A DNA stretch of 45,510 nucleotides from Rhodopila globiformis (GTDB taxonomy: Bacteria > Pseudomonadota > Alphaproteobacteria > Acetobacterales > Acetobacteraceae). The first letter of the stretch is position 1, and every line of letters begins with the position of its first letter. The translations under genes were made by a program, and so were the position numbers. The stretch is taken from NCBI RefSeq assembly GCF_002937115.1, contig NZ_NHRY01000216.1:37700-83209 (forward strand). Reading direction: 5' to 3'. The notes below the pieces were generated by a model. That model worked only from the letters and a program-made list of their open reading frames with translations. It did no database searches and was not told where the DNA came from. Shown here one piece after another: positions 23,345 to 32,074 of the stretch.

Positions 23345-26300
23345 ATGCCGACGCCCTACTCGTCCCAGGACCTCGGCCGCATCTTCGATGCGCGCGCCCT
23401 GACCCGTGGCCGCAGCCTCGGGCTCGCCGGCGCGGTGACGGTGCGGCTCGAGGGCGATGCCATCACCGCGACGGTGCGGGACAAGGACGCGGCGCACAGC
23501 GTGCGCATCACGCCCTCGGCGCTTGGCCGGCGGGTGGTGTTCGACCACACATGCAGCTGCGGCGCCGCGAGCTGCGCGCACCGGGCCGCGGCGGCGCTGG
23601 CGGCGCTGGACCAGTTCCCGGCGCTGCGCAAGCCGGAACAGCAGACCTTCCTGGACGCCCTGACCGCCGCGCCGCCGGAGAAGGAGCGGCAGCGCGTGGT
23701 GTTCGAGCTGTCACCCGCGGACCCGCCGCAGACCGCCACGGTCACCACCATCCTGATCGGCGAGCGCACCGGCGTCGCCACGCCGACGACCCCGCGCGTG
23801 ATCGCCGCGGACGCGCAGGCGGACGCCAGGGCGCGGGCGCTGGCGGCGGCGCTCGGCGGCGACGGGACGCGCACGCCCCTCTCGGCGCTGCGGTTCGGCG
23901 AGCTGCTGTCCGCCCTGATCGAGAGCGGCCAGGCGCGCTGGCACAGCGGCGGGCGGCGGCTGGTCCTCGGCGAGACCCGCGTCTTCCCCTCCACCGCAAC
24001 GGCCAACCTGCCGCCCGGCTCGGGCGTCCTGGTGGCCGAGTCCGGGCCCTGGTACGTCGATGCCGCCAGCGGCGCCGTCGGGCGCATCCGCGTCCAGCCG
24101 CCGGCGCCGCCGCCAGCCCCCGCTTCCCGGCCACCGGAACCGTCGCGGCGGCGGCCCGCGGCCCCGAGCACCGAGCCGGTGATCATCGAGCGGCCGATGC
24201 AGCCGGTGGTGCGGCTGACGCGCTTCCCCTGCCCGGACGAGCACGGCCGCATCCAGACGCTCGACGCGCTGCTGGTCGAATACGACTACGGCGGCGCCGC
24301 CATCCCGTTCGACGACGACCGCCAGTTCGTCCGCGCCGAGGACGCCGGCAGCGTGGTCTTCGTCCGCCGCGACCGCGACGCCGAGGCCGCGGCGCTGGAC
24401 GCCATCCGCCAGGACGGCCTGGCGCAGATGCGGCTGACCGCCGGCCAGGCAGGGAAGGGGCGGCTGGTGTTCGCCTTCCGCGGGCGCGACGCCGCCGAGG
24501 CCTGGCAGGCCTTCGTCACCGAGCGGCTGCCGATGCTCAAGGCGCTGGGCTGGCACAGCGTGGTCGACACCGGCTTCGGCCCGCGCCTGGTGGAGTCCGT
24601 CGGCGCCTGCGACATGGCAGTGGCCGACGGGCCGGGCGGCGGGTTCTCGCTGGATTTCGGCATCGAGATCGAGGGCGCGCGGCATCCGCTGCTGCCCATC
24701 CTGATGCGGCTGCGGGAACTCGGCGGCATGGCGGTGGCGAAGGTGGTCGACGGCGAATTGATCACCAGCCTCGACGACGGCCGCATCCTGAAGCTGCCGG
24801 CGGACCGCATCGCCCGGCTGCTGGCGGTGCTGGACGACATGATCGAGTCTGCTGGCCGCACCACCGGGGAGAAGATCGAGCTCGACCAGGACGCCGCGCC
24901 CAGCGTGCTCGACCTGGAGGAGCTGGTGATCACCCGCTGGCACGACGGTGCCGCCATCGCCGCGCACGTGCAGCGCTTCCGCGCGGTGACCGACATCCCC
25001 GAGGCGCCGGTGCCCGCCGGCTTCAAGGCCAGCCTGCGGCCGTACCAGCAGCACGGCGTCAACTGGCTGCAGCATTTGCGGCAGAACGGGCTGGGCGGGC
25101 TGCTGGCCGACGACATGGGCCTGGGCAAGACGGCGCAGACCATCGCGCATATCGTCATCGAGCATGACTCCGGCCGCCTGGACTGCCCGGTGCTGGTGGT
25201 GGTGCCGACCAGCCTGGTGCCGAACTGGACCGCGGAGCTGGCGCACTTCGCCCCGCACCTGCGCGTCGCCGTGCTGCACGGCGCCGATCGGCATGAGCAG
25301 CGGCGCGACCTGTCGGGCGTGCACGTCGCGATCACCACCTATACCGTACTGGCGCGCGACGTCGAGGAGATGGCGCAGATCGACTGGCACATCGTGGTGC
25401 TGGACGAGGCGCAGGCGATCAAGAGCCCCGGCGCGAAGGCGACGCACGCGGTGTGCCGGCTGCAGGCGCGGCAGCGGATCTGCCTGTCGGGCACGCCCAT
25501 CGAGAACAACCTGGGAGAGCTGTGGTCGCAGTTCATGTTCCTGATGCCCGGGCTGCTGGGGTCGCGGAAGATCTTCTCCCGCCGCTTCCGCTCGCCGATT
25601 GAGAAGGAGGGCGACCCGGTGCGGCGGGCCCAGCTTGCCACCCGCATCCGCCCGTTCATCCTGCGGCGGACGAAATCCGCGGTGGCGACGGAACTGCCGC
25701 CGAAGCACACCATCCTGCGCCGCATCACCCTGGCGGACGACCAGCGGGAGCTGTACGAGACGATCCGCGCCTCGATGCACGCCAAGGTGCAGCAGGGCAT
25801 CGCCGCGCGCGGCGTGGCGCAGAGCCACATCCTGGTGCTGGACGCGCTGCTGAAGCTGCGCCAGGTGTGCTGCGACCCGCGGTTGGTGAAGCTGCCGTCG
25901 GCATCGCTGATTGGCACCTCGAGCAAGCTGGACGACCTGCTGGAGATGGTGTGCGAGATGGTCGCCGAAGGGCGGCGGGTGCTGCTGTTCTCGCAGTTCA
26001 CCGCGATGCTGGACCTGATCAAGCCGGCGCTGGCCAAGGCGGGGATTCCATTCGTCGAGCTGCGCGGCGACACGGCCGACAGGGCCGAGCCGGTGCGGCG
26101 GTTCGAGGCCGGCGAGGTGCCGCTGTTCCTGATCAGCCTGAAGGCCGGCGGGCGCGGGCTGAACCTGACCTCGGCGGACACGGTGATCCACTACGATCCG
26201 TGGTGGAACCCGGCGCTCGAGGACCAGGCCTCCGACCGCGCCCACCGCATCGGCCAGACGAAGTCGGTGTTCGTCTACAAGCTGATTGCCGCCGACACGG

Positions 26301-26446
26301 TGGAGGAGCGGATCGTCGAACTGCAGGAGCGCAAGGCGGCGCTGGCGACCCTGGCGCTGAGCGCCGACGGCACGGCGCTACCGGCCATGGATGCCGAGGA
26401 TATCGAATTCCTGTTCGGCGCGGCGCCGCAGCGGCTGGCCGCGTAG
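23345..26446 (+). CDS. SWIM zinc-finger SNF2-family ATPase
   Basis: A 1033-residue SNF2/HepA-type DNA translocase. The N-terminus carries a SWIM zinc finger (C70-S-C72-x4-C77-A-H79). Between about 240 and 560 lies a bacterial SNF2-associated domain. The ATPase core follows: motif I DDMGLGKT (589-596), motif II DEAQ (687-690), motif III LSGTPIENNLGELWS, then the helicase-C half with FSQFTAMLD, LISLKAGGRGLNLTSAD, HYDPWWNPALEDQASDRAHRIGQ split across motifs V and VI. Such proteins remodel nucleoprotein or assist transcription and repair. No ribosome binding site is clear before ATG 23345. Monocistronic and intact. Confidence 0.93.
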   Translation: MPTPYSSQDLGRIFDARALTRGRSLGLAGAVTVRLEGDAITATVRDKDAAHSVRITPSALGRRVVFDHTCSCGAASCAHRAAAALAALDQFPALRKPEQQTFLDALTAAPPEKERQRVVFELSPADPPQTATVTTILIGERTGVATPTTPRVIAADAQADARARALAAALGGDGTRTPLSALRFGELLSALIESGQARWHSGGRRLVLGETRVFPSTATANLPPGSGVLVAESGPWYVDAASGAVGRIRVQPPAPPPAPASRPPEPSRRRPAAPSTEPVIIERPMQPVVRLTRFPCPDEHGRIQTLDALLVEYDYGGAAIPFDDDRQFVRAEDAGSVVFVRRDRDAEAAALDAIRQDGLAQMRLTAGQAGKGRLVFAFRGRDAAEAWQAFVTERLPMLKALGWHSVVDTGFGPRLVESVGACDMAVADGPGGGFSLDFGIEIEGARHPLLPILMRLRELGGMAVAKVVDGELITSLDDGRILKLPADRIARLLAVLDDMIESAGRTTGEKIELDQDAAPSVLDLEELVITRWHDGAAIAAHVQRFRAVTDIPEAPVPAGFKASLRPYQQHGVNWLQHLRQNGLGGLLADDMGLGKTAQTIAHIVIEHDSGRLDCPVLVVVPTSLVPNWTAELAHFAPHLRVAVLHGADRHEQRRDLSGVHVAITTYTVLARDVEEMAQIDWHIVVLDEAQAIKSPGAKATHAVCRLQARQRICLSGTPIENNLGELWSQFMFLMPGLLGSRKIFSRRFRSPIEKEGDPVRRAQLATRIRPFILRRTKSAVATELPPKHTILRRITLADDQRELYETIRASMHAKVQQGIAARGVAQSHILVLDALLKLRQVCCDPRLVKLPSASLIGTSSKLDDLLEMVCEMVAEGRRVLLFSQFTAMLDLIKPALAKAGIPFVELRGDTADRAEPVRRFEAGEVPLFLISLKAGGRGLNLTSADTVIHYDPWWNPALEDQASDRAHRIGQTKSVFVYKLIAADTVEERIVELQERKAALATLALSADGTALPAMDAEDIEFLFGAAPQRLAA

Positions 26447-26747
26447 GGTGGTTCCGCGGCGACGCGCGCCGTTCCCATACCGTCACGGCCCGGCTCGTCC
26501 GCATGCGTATCAGTACAGGCGATCTGGCGGAGCAAGGGCTTCTTCCTCTCGTCATGGCCGGGCGTGTCCCCATGCGTATCAGGATAGAGCGACGGTTGGA
26601 GAACGGCCTTTCCCTGATCGTCATGGCCGGACGAGCCGGGCCATGACGGAGAGGCAACGAAATTGGACGCCAGATCCTTCTGCGCGATCGCCTTGTCCTG
26701 GTAGCGACACGCCCGGCCGTGACAGGGTGGAACCGTCCCGGACCCGT
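26447..26747. other. Intergenic region of repeats between converging genes
   Basis: About 300 bases with no gene. It consists mostly of the three repeat units described at 26481-26649, then a short unique stretch. It would be the 3' end of both converging transcripts. Confidence 0.6.
26481..26649. repeat. Three direct units of GTCATGGCC repeat
   Basis: Units at 26481-26513 and 26550-26582 both run from CGTCA(C/T)GGCC to CATGCGTATCAG; a third, 26619-26649, is a palindrome (CGTCATGGCCGGAC with its complement). They match the units near 669-752 in the opposite orientation. Confidence 0.75.
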
Positions 26748-27191
26748 CTACCGGAAGCCAGCCGGGACAGGCATCGCCGGCCGCTCCGCCAGCCAGGCGT
26801 CGGTCCAGCCCAGTCCGCCCGCCATCGGATCGATCGTCCGGACCTCGGTCTTGCCGGATCCTTTGCGCTGCAGGATGGCAACCGGCGTCACCCCCTGCAG
26901 GATCTGGCAGGCGATGGGGCCGGCAACGGGATCGCCCCGGCGCCGGGCAGCCAGACGATCGAGGTCGTCTTCCGTCTGGCACAGCACGGCGCCGGCATCC
27001 AGCCGTGGCCAGGCCTGGGGCTTGGCCTTCACCTCCGGCAGCATGGGCCTGGACTTCCTGATGATCAGGCCGGGCGCGTCAAACGTCACGTTGCTGCCCG
27101 ATGACGGCTGCGCCCAGGTGAAGGTGCCGATCAGCGCCAGCGCGAGCCCGACGGCAGCCATGCCCCACAGCAGCGTCCTGGTACGCATCAT
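26748..27191 (-). CDS. Small exported or membrane-anchored hypothetical protein
   Basis: A 147-residue protein (146 from the second of two adjacent ATGs, which is better spaced to the CGGAGA ribosome binding site). Residues about 6-28 (LLWGMAAVGLALALIGTFTWA) form a signal peptide or anchor ending in an AWA/TWAQ-type cleavage region. The mature part has two cysteines (in VLCQTEDD and ACQILQG) that could form a disulfide in the periplasm. No family recognised. It sits alone between repeat-filled gaps. Confidence 0.65.
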   Translation of the reverse strand: MMRTRTLLWGMAAVGLALALIGTFTWAQPSSGSNVTFDAPGLIIRKSRPMLPEVKAKPQAWPRLDAGAVLCQTEDDLDRLAARRRGDPVAGPIACQILQGVTPVAILQRKGSGKTEVRTIDPMAGGLGWTDAWLAERPAMPVPAGFR

Positions 27192-27474
27192 TCTCCGGTC
27201 CGCTCGTTCCGATGCGCGTGTCTATGCGGCGAACCGCGGCGCTCGGCAAGATGTTCCGGCGCATAGAGCGGCGCGTCTTCCAGCGGCCCGCAGAGGCGAC
27301 CCGTCCCGCCCTGTGCCGCCAGGATCGGTTCCTGCCGCATCGCCAGCATGATCGGACAGAGCAGCCGGAAGCACGGAAAGAATATCCGTGTGCATCCGCG
27401 GTCGCTTTTGTTGCGTAGAAACAACAAACGCACTGCGCCGCGGCCGGAACCGGTCAGTGGACCGGTCGCTGGTC

Positions 27475-28845
27475 TTACGCCCCCGGCCGGACCGCGGCCG
27501 CCGGATGGCTGGCTGGCAGGCGCGGGCCGCGGCCGAACAGCTTCTGCCGCAGCGTGCCAGGGGCATAGTCGCGCTTGTACACGCCGCGCGCCTGCAGTTC
27601 CGGCACCACCAGGTCCACCACGTCGGCAAAGCTGCCAGGGGTCAGGACATAGGCCAGGTTGAAGCCGTCCACGCCGGTGTCCGCCACCCAGGACAGCAGC
27701 GCGTCCGCGACCTCGGCGCCGGAGCCAACGAGCATCGGGCCGCGGCCGCCGATGGCGGCGTGGCGGGCGATCTCGCCCACCGTCCAGGTGCGGTCCGGAT
27801 CGGCCGTGGTGAACGCCTCCAGCGCCGAGGTCATGGCGTCGGCCTTGTCGGTGAAGCGCACCACCTCGTCCGGCCGCATGGCGCCGAAGTCGAGGCCGGT
27901 CCAGCCCGACATCAGCGCCAGCGCGCCTTCCTCCGACACATGGCCCAGGTAGTCCCGGTACTTGTCCTGCGCGGCCCGGGACGTGCGGTCGGTGATCACT
28001 GTCATCATGGTGAAGATCACCAGGTCCGACGGGTCCCGTCCGGCCGCGGCGGCGCGGCGGCGCAGGTCCGCGGCGATGCCGCCGATGACCTTCTTCGAGG
28101 GGCCGTTGATGAACACGCACTCGGCATGGCGGGCGGCGAAGTCCCGGCCGCGGGTCGAGGCGCCGGCCTGGAACAGCACCGGCGTGCGCTGCGGCGACGG
28201 CTCGGAGAGGTGGATGGCATCGACCTTGAAGTGCGGCCCCTCGTGCCGGACGCGGTGGATTTTATCGGCGTCGGCGAAGCGGCGGCCCTTGCGGTCGCGC
28301 AGCACCGCGCCGTCTTCCCAGCTTGCCTCCCACAGCTTGTAGGCCGCCTGCATGTAGTCCTCGGCCACGTCGTAGCGGCCGTCGTGCGCCACCTGCCGTT
28401 CCAGCCCCATGCCGCGGGCGGCGCTTTCGAGGTAGCCGGTGACGATGTTCCAGCCGATGCGGCCCTTCGTCAGGTGGTCCAGCGTGCTCATGCGGCGGGC
28501 GAACGGGTAGGGGAGTTCATACGACAGCGCGCAGGTGACGCCGAAGCCCAGGTGCTCGGTCACCAGCGCCATGGCTGACACCAGCATCATCGGGTCGTTC
28601 ACCGGCACCTGCACCGCCTGCTCCAGCGCGGTGCGCGGCGAGTCTTTGTAGACGTCGTAGATCCCCAGCACGTCGGCCAGGAACAGCGCGTCGAATTTCC
28701 CCCGCTCCAGCAGGCGGGCCAGATCGGTCCAGTACTCCAGCGTGTTGTAGCTGTCGGCGCGGTCGTCCGGATGCGTCCACAGGCCGGGCGACTGGTGCCC
28801 GACGCAGTTCATGTCGAACGCGTTGAGGCGGATCTGTTTCGGCAT
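27475..28845 (-). CDS. NtaA/SnaA/DmoA-family FMN-dependent monooxygenase
   Basis: A 456-residue luciferase-like (LLM) TIM-barrel monooxygenase. The N-terminus KQIRLNAFDMNCVGHQSPGL and the segments NTLEYWTDLARLLERGKFDA, DPMMLVSAMALVTEHLGFGV, GRIGWNIVTGYLESAARGMG and LFQAGASTRGRDFAARHAE are characteristic. Members use FMNH2 from a partner reductase to oxidise chelators, sulfides or sulfur-containing amino-acid adducts; no reductase gene is nearby. It follows the cupin gene by two bases, so they form an operon. The ORF extends upstream to 29256, but ATG 28845 is the family start. Confidence 0.9.
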   Translation of the reverse strand: MPKQIRLNAFDMNCVGHQSPGLWTHPDDRADSYNTLEYWTDLARLLERGKFDALFLADVLGIYDVYKDSPRTALEQAVQVPVNDPMMLVSAMALVTEHLGFGVTCALSYELPYPFARRMSTLDHLTKGRIGWNIVTGYLESAARGMGLERQVAHDGRYDVAEDYMQAAYKLWEASWEDGAVLRDRKGRRFADADKIHRVRHEGPHFKVDAIHLSEPSPQRTPVLFQAGASTRGRDFAARHAECVFINGPSKKVIGGIAADLRRRAAAAGRDPSDLVIFTMMTVITDRTSRAAQDKYRDYLGHVSEEGALALMSGWTGLDFGAMRPDEVVRFTDKADAMTSALEAFTTADPDRTWTVGEIARHAAIGGRGPMLVGSGAEVADALLSWVADTGVDGFNLAYVLTPGSFADVVDLVVPELQARGVYKRDYAPGTLRQKLFGRGPRLPASHPAAAVRPGA

Positions 28846-28847
28846 GG

Positions 28848-29600
28848 TCAGGACCGGTGCAGCGGGAACTGCATGGCGACGACCTCGGCGCCGTCCGCGC
28901 CGGCGGCGGCCTGGAACGGCGCGTCGTCGGGATAGACGAAGGCGCAGGACATCGCCGGCAGCGTCGCGCCGTCGTGGTCCAGGCTGCCGCGCGTCACCAC
29001 CCAATACTGCCCGCGCCCCGCGGCCGGGTCCGGGCCGGTGACCGTGTCCCCGGCCGCCAGGCTGTAGCGCCAGGCGGCCATGCCGTCGGGCTCCGGCCCG
29101 AGCAGCGTCTCGGTGGCGGCGGACGGGGCGGCAAGCGGGCCGGCGACCGCCTCGCGATGCCGGCGATCGGGGATGGCGCGGAGCGCGACGCGGTTTTGCG
29201 GCATCGCCATGAAGCGGGCGCCGGGGTCGAAGCCATTCCGCAGCGTGAAATACCACACCCCCTCATCCGCGCTCGCCCGGATCGGCCCATAGGCGGTGTG
29301 CGCGCCGGTGAAGTGGACGGTGACCGGGCGGACCTCATGCAGCCCCAGCGTGGCGTGGCCGCCGACGACAAGCTGGAACTGGTCCTGCTGGTGGTAATGC
29401 GCCTGGGCGGTGCTGCCGGGGTCCTGCTCCACCAGGAAGGCCATCGGGAACAGCGCGTCCGGCGCCGGGTCGGGCGTGCCGGGGACCATGTTGTAGCGGG
29501 TCGTGCCGAGATACAGCGTGTGCCAGAACGTCACCCCGTCGGCGGCGGTGCCGCGGCGGCGGTTGGCGCGGGCGGTCTCGGCGGGGGCGAGCAGGGTCAT
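28848..29600 (-). CDS. Cupin-domain protein coupled to LLM monooxygenase
   Basis: A 250-residue predicted cupin-fold protein. The first half has a cupin-like metal-site segment (AQAHYHQQDQFQLVVGGHA, about residues 66-84), and the second half looks like a degenerate second barrel (WRYSLAAGDTVTGPDP, then GQYWVVTRGSLDHDG). A strong AAGGAGA ribosome binding site precedes ATG 29600. The two-base gap to the LLM monooxygenase suggests joint function, perhaps processing the oxidised product or sensing substrate. No exact family name can be given; the bicupin reading is inference from pattern. Confidence 0.7.
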   Translation of the reverse strand: MTLLAPAETARANRRRGTAADGVTFWHTLYLGTTRYNMVPGTPDPAPDALFPMAFLVEQDPGSTAQAHYHQQDQFQLVVGGHATLGLHEVRPVTVHFTGAHTAYGPIRASADEGVWYFTLRNGFDPGARFMAMPQNRVALRAIPDRRHREAVAGPLAAPSAATETLLGPEPDGMAAWRYSLAAGDTVTGPDPAAGRGQYWVVTRGSLDHDGATLPAMSCAFVYPDDAPFQAAAGADGAEVVAMQFPLHRS

Positions 29601-30548
29601 CGTGCGTCTCCTTGCTGGCTTTGGCGGCAGATTGGCACAGCGGCGGCCGGGGGCAAACCGGGGGACGATCGCCGCGGGATCATGCGGCGCCTTGAAGTGG
29701 CGTTTGTCCAACGGCGCGATTGATGGCTGATGCCGGTTCTCGTGTGGATTCCAGGCGCTCGCGTTGGCGGAACCGGCGTGCCCGCGACCGGGAAAGAGGC
29801 AGATACCTCGCTGCTTTTCCGAATGGCGACAGCGGACCGCATGCGGGGTGGGGCATCTTGCCTTGATCGAGCGGCCGGAGGGCATCATGGATGACGCGGA
29901 TGCCCGCCCGGAGGCGCGGGGAACGCTGTGCCGGCGGAGACTGCATGACATGATGTGGCCATCTCAGGCGCTTCGTGCGGCTGAGTCGTCGGCCGCTTGT
30001 ATCCTGGCATGGCAAGCGCTGGTTTCGCCGCCCAAGGCCCATTACCAGGCGAAGCAGGCGAGACCGAAGAACATTTGATTTCATTTGTTTTCATTTGCGG
30101 TTAAATATCAAGAACGATCTGAGCCCGATGGAGGTGGAACGTCCGGGCGATGCTGTCGCTACCGGCACCTGGGCTGGACTTCGGGGCGGGACTTCGGCAT
30201 GATCGTTGCGCGTTGCGACATGAATGCAGCCACGAATGAACACAAATGACGATGCGGGCGCCCCGTACCAACTGAGCGGCATGAACCCGTTCTTCGGGAC
30301 GCTGATGTGAGTCTCGGGCCCGCCGATCGCGATCCCGCCGGCGCGGCCCGCCGCCATGCAACCAACCGTCCGGAGGCTGATGGCAGCGCCCCGCGGCGTT
30401 TCCCAGCGGAGCGGGAAAGGCCCCCCGACGATCCATGGAGCCGTCGCGGCGCCGCCGGTCGTAACGGCGCTTTGGACCCCGTCCCGGCAGGCTGTGCCGC
30501 GTGCGGGAATGCGCGGTTGCCTAAGCCCCTGGCGATCGGCCGGACCGC
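29601..30548. other. Long intergenic region, no clear gene
   Basis: About 950 bases without a supported gene. The notable content is an AT-rich strip at about 30072-30112 (TTTCATTTGTTTTCATTTGC) and its loose inverted relative at about 30222-30252 (CATGAATGCAGCCACGAATG and AACACAAATGACG), again an inverted motif pair. Third-position bias is weak in all frames. Confidence 0.55.
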
Positions 30549-30980
30549 TCAGGCCGCCGCCGGAAAGGCGCGGGGCAGTCCCGCCTCATCCAGCGCGACC
30601 TCGATATAGTCCGCCGCCGCCACGCGCACGCGATCCTGGAGGTAGCGCCGCAGGGCATAGACCTCGACGCTGACGGTGATCGCGGTGCTGCCCGTCTTCC
30701 TGATCCTGGTATACGCGCAGACCACGTCGCCGGCTTGCACCGGGCGCAACAGGTCGAGCCTGGGCACCGCCGCGGTTGCGACCGGTCCCCTGGCCCGTGC
30801 GCTGGGCCCGTGCGCTGGGCCCGTGCGCTGGGCCCGTGCGCTGGCCGTCAGGCCGGCGGCCGCTTCCATCAGCGACGTCAGCCAGCCGGGCGATACGTCC
30901 TGCCCTGGTTCGCGATCCGCCTCTGATGCAATGACCCGCAGGGACAACTCCCCGACGGGACCAACGGCCTTCGCCCGCAT
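30549..30980 (-). CDS. YciA-like acyl-CoA thioesterase (hot-dog fold)
   Basis: A 143-residue hot-dog-fold thioesterase. Recognisable are GWLTSLMEAAAGLTAS (hot-dog helix), VATAAVPRLDLLRPVQAGDVVCAYTRI and TVSVEVYA. Within the helix-to-strand connection, 13 extra residues (QRTGPAHGPSARA) are encoded by three surplus copies of a 13-base tandem repeat (30790-30846). Removing those three copies restores a family-like ASARARGPVATAAV. Because the unit is not a multiple of three, gain or loss of one copy would frameshift the gene. Start chosen at ATG 30980 with a weak GAGGCG site; the ORF is open to 31112. Confidence 0.75.
   Translation of the reverse strand: MRAKAVGPVGELSLRVIASEADREPGQDVSPGWLTSLMEAAAGLTASARAQRTGPAHGPSARARGPVATAAVPRLDLLRPVQAGDVVCAYTRIRKTGSTAITVSVEVYALRRYLQDRVRVAAADYIEVALDEAGLPRAFPAAA
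30790..30846. repeat. 13-bp tandem array inside the thioesterase gene
   Basis: One 12-base variant (30790-30801), three identical 13-base units CTGGGCCCGTGCG (30802-30814, 30815-30827, 30828-30840) and a partial unit. Seen directly. A 13-base unit cannot expand or contract by one without changing the frame. Confidence 0.92.
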
Positions 30981-31324
30981 GTCGCCTCGACGCCGGTAAG
31001 CCCGCGCCGCCGTTTGCGGCGGCGCAATCCCTGATCCTGGTTCCCCGAACCGGACACCAGCCGACGTCGGCATGTCCGGATGTTTCACCATAGCGTTGCC
31101 GCACGGCAACAAAAACCAAACTCGGGCTTAGAATTCCAGCCAGAACCTTATATATTCCTGGCGCAAGCGTTCATGGGCAATTATGAACGCATTGTTAGAA
31201 ATCCCACCCGGAAAATTAACTGTCCGGCGGCGAAGGTGAACGCTAATTACGAATGGTGTATCTTAACGATGGCGCATCTGATGTCACCCGGTCGCATGAC
31301 CACCCCCAGCGTCAGGAGCCGTTC
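30981..31324. promoter_or_regulatory. Divergent regulatory region before the two-component operon
   Basis: A relatively AT-rich gap of about 340 bases between the thioesterase and the response-regulator operon, transcribed apart. It holds the palindrome 31167-31190, a repeated TGAACGC word (31184-31190 and 31237-31243) and AT-rich strips (CTTATATATTCC, about 31147-31158) that could be promoter elements. A CAGGAG ribosome binding site at 31312-31317 serves the regulator. Confidence 0.5.
31167..31190. promoter_or_regulatory. Palindrome GCGTTCAT-N8-ATGAACGC
   Basis: Two perfect 8-base arms around GGGCAATT, 135 bases before the first response-regulator start. A further TGAACGC half-site is found at 31237-31243. 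A candidate operator, possibly for autoregulation by the OmpR-type regulator. Confidence 0.45.
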
Positions 31325-32074
31325 ATGAGTTCCGGAGTGCGCACCGCCTCGCCGATCGCCGGCTCCTCCAGGGGGCCGCAAAAGGCAGCCGCGCCGCGCG
31401 CCCGGATCTTGCTGATCGAGGATGATCCGGAGATCGCCGACGAAGTCGTCAGCGAGCTAACCGACCGTTGCTACCAAGTCACCTGGGCGGCGACCGGCAC
31501 GCAGGGCGCGGAGCAGGCGCGCCTCGGCAACCACGACCTGCTGATCTGCGACGTGATGCTGCCGGGGTGCGATGGCCTGACCCTGGTCAGGGACCTGCGG
31601 CAGGATGGATTCCGCATGCCGGTGCTGATGGTCAGCGCGCTCGACGCCGTCAGCGACCGCGTCGCCGGCCTGAAGACCGGTGGCGACGACTACGTGGTGA
31701 AGCCCTTCGCGCTCGCGGAAATCGCCGCCCGGATCGAGGCGCTGCTGCGCCGCCCGCAGGAAACCCGCGCCACGGTGCTGCGCGTCGGTCCGCTGGAACT
31801 CGACCTGATCGACCGCGTCGCCCGTCGCGGCGACCGGGTCGCCGCCCTGTCCAAGAGCGAATTCAAGCTGATGGAATACCTGATGCGCCGTCCCGGCCAG
31901 GTCATCACCCGCGAGATGCTGCTGGAAGGCGTCTGGAACTACCGCGTGCTGCCGCAGACCAACCTGGTGGACGTCCATGTCGGCCAGCTTCGGCGCAAGA
32001 TCGATCCGCAGGGCGGCGAGCCGATGCTGCTCAGCATTCGCGGCGTCGGGTTCATGCTCCGTGATCCGGGCTAG
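31325..32074 (+). CDS. OmpR/PhoB-family response regulator
   Basis: A 249-residue transcription regulator. A 25-residue unstructured N-terminus precedes the receiver domain (about 27-142): acidic pair in LIEDDPEI, phospho-acceptor D76 in ICDVMLPGCDG, S104 and K126 in VVKPF. A winged-helix DNA-binding domain follows (about 155-247, SKSEFKLMEYLMRRPGQVIT, then RGVGFML). Start ATG 31325 has a CAGGAG ribosome binding site. It overlaps the kinase gene by 14 bases, so the two should be a cognate pair. All phosphorylation residues are canonical, unlike in the third gene of this operon. Confidence 0.92.
   Translation: MSSGVRTASPIAGSSRGPQKAAAPRARILLIEDDPEIADEVVSELTDRCYQVTWAATGTQGAEQARLGNHDLLICDVMLPGCDGLTLVRDLRQDGFRMPVLMVSALDAVSDRVAGLKTGGDDYVVKPFALAEIAARIEALLRRPQETRATVLRVGPLELDLIDRVARRGDRVAALSKSEFKLMEYLMRRPGQVITREMLLEGVWNYRVLPQTNLVDVHVGQLRRKIDPQGGEPMLLSIRGVGFMLRDPG

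Noticed and set aside
23711-26245. 844-codon ORF on the minus strand opposite the SNF2 gene
   Set aside because: It is antisense to a well-supported SNF2 ATPase; its translation is His/Gln/Arg-rich, as expected from the complement of high-GC coding DNA, and no family pattern is visible.
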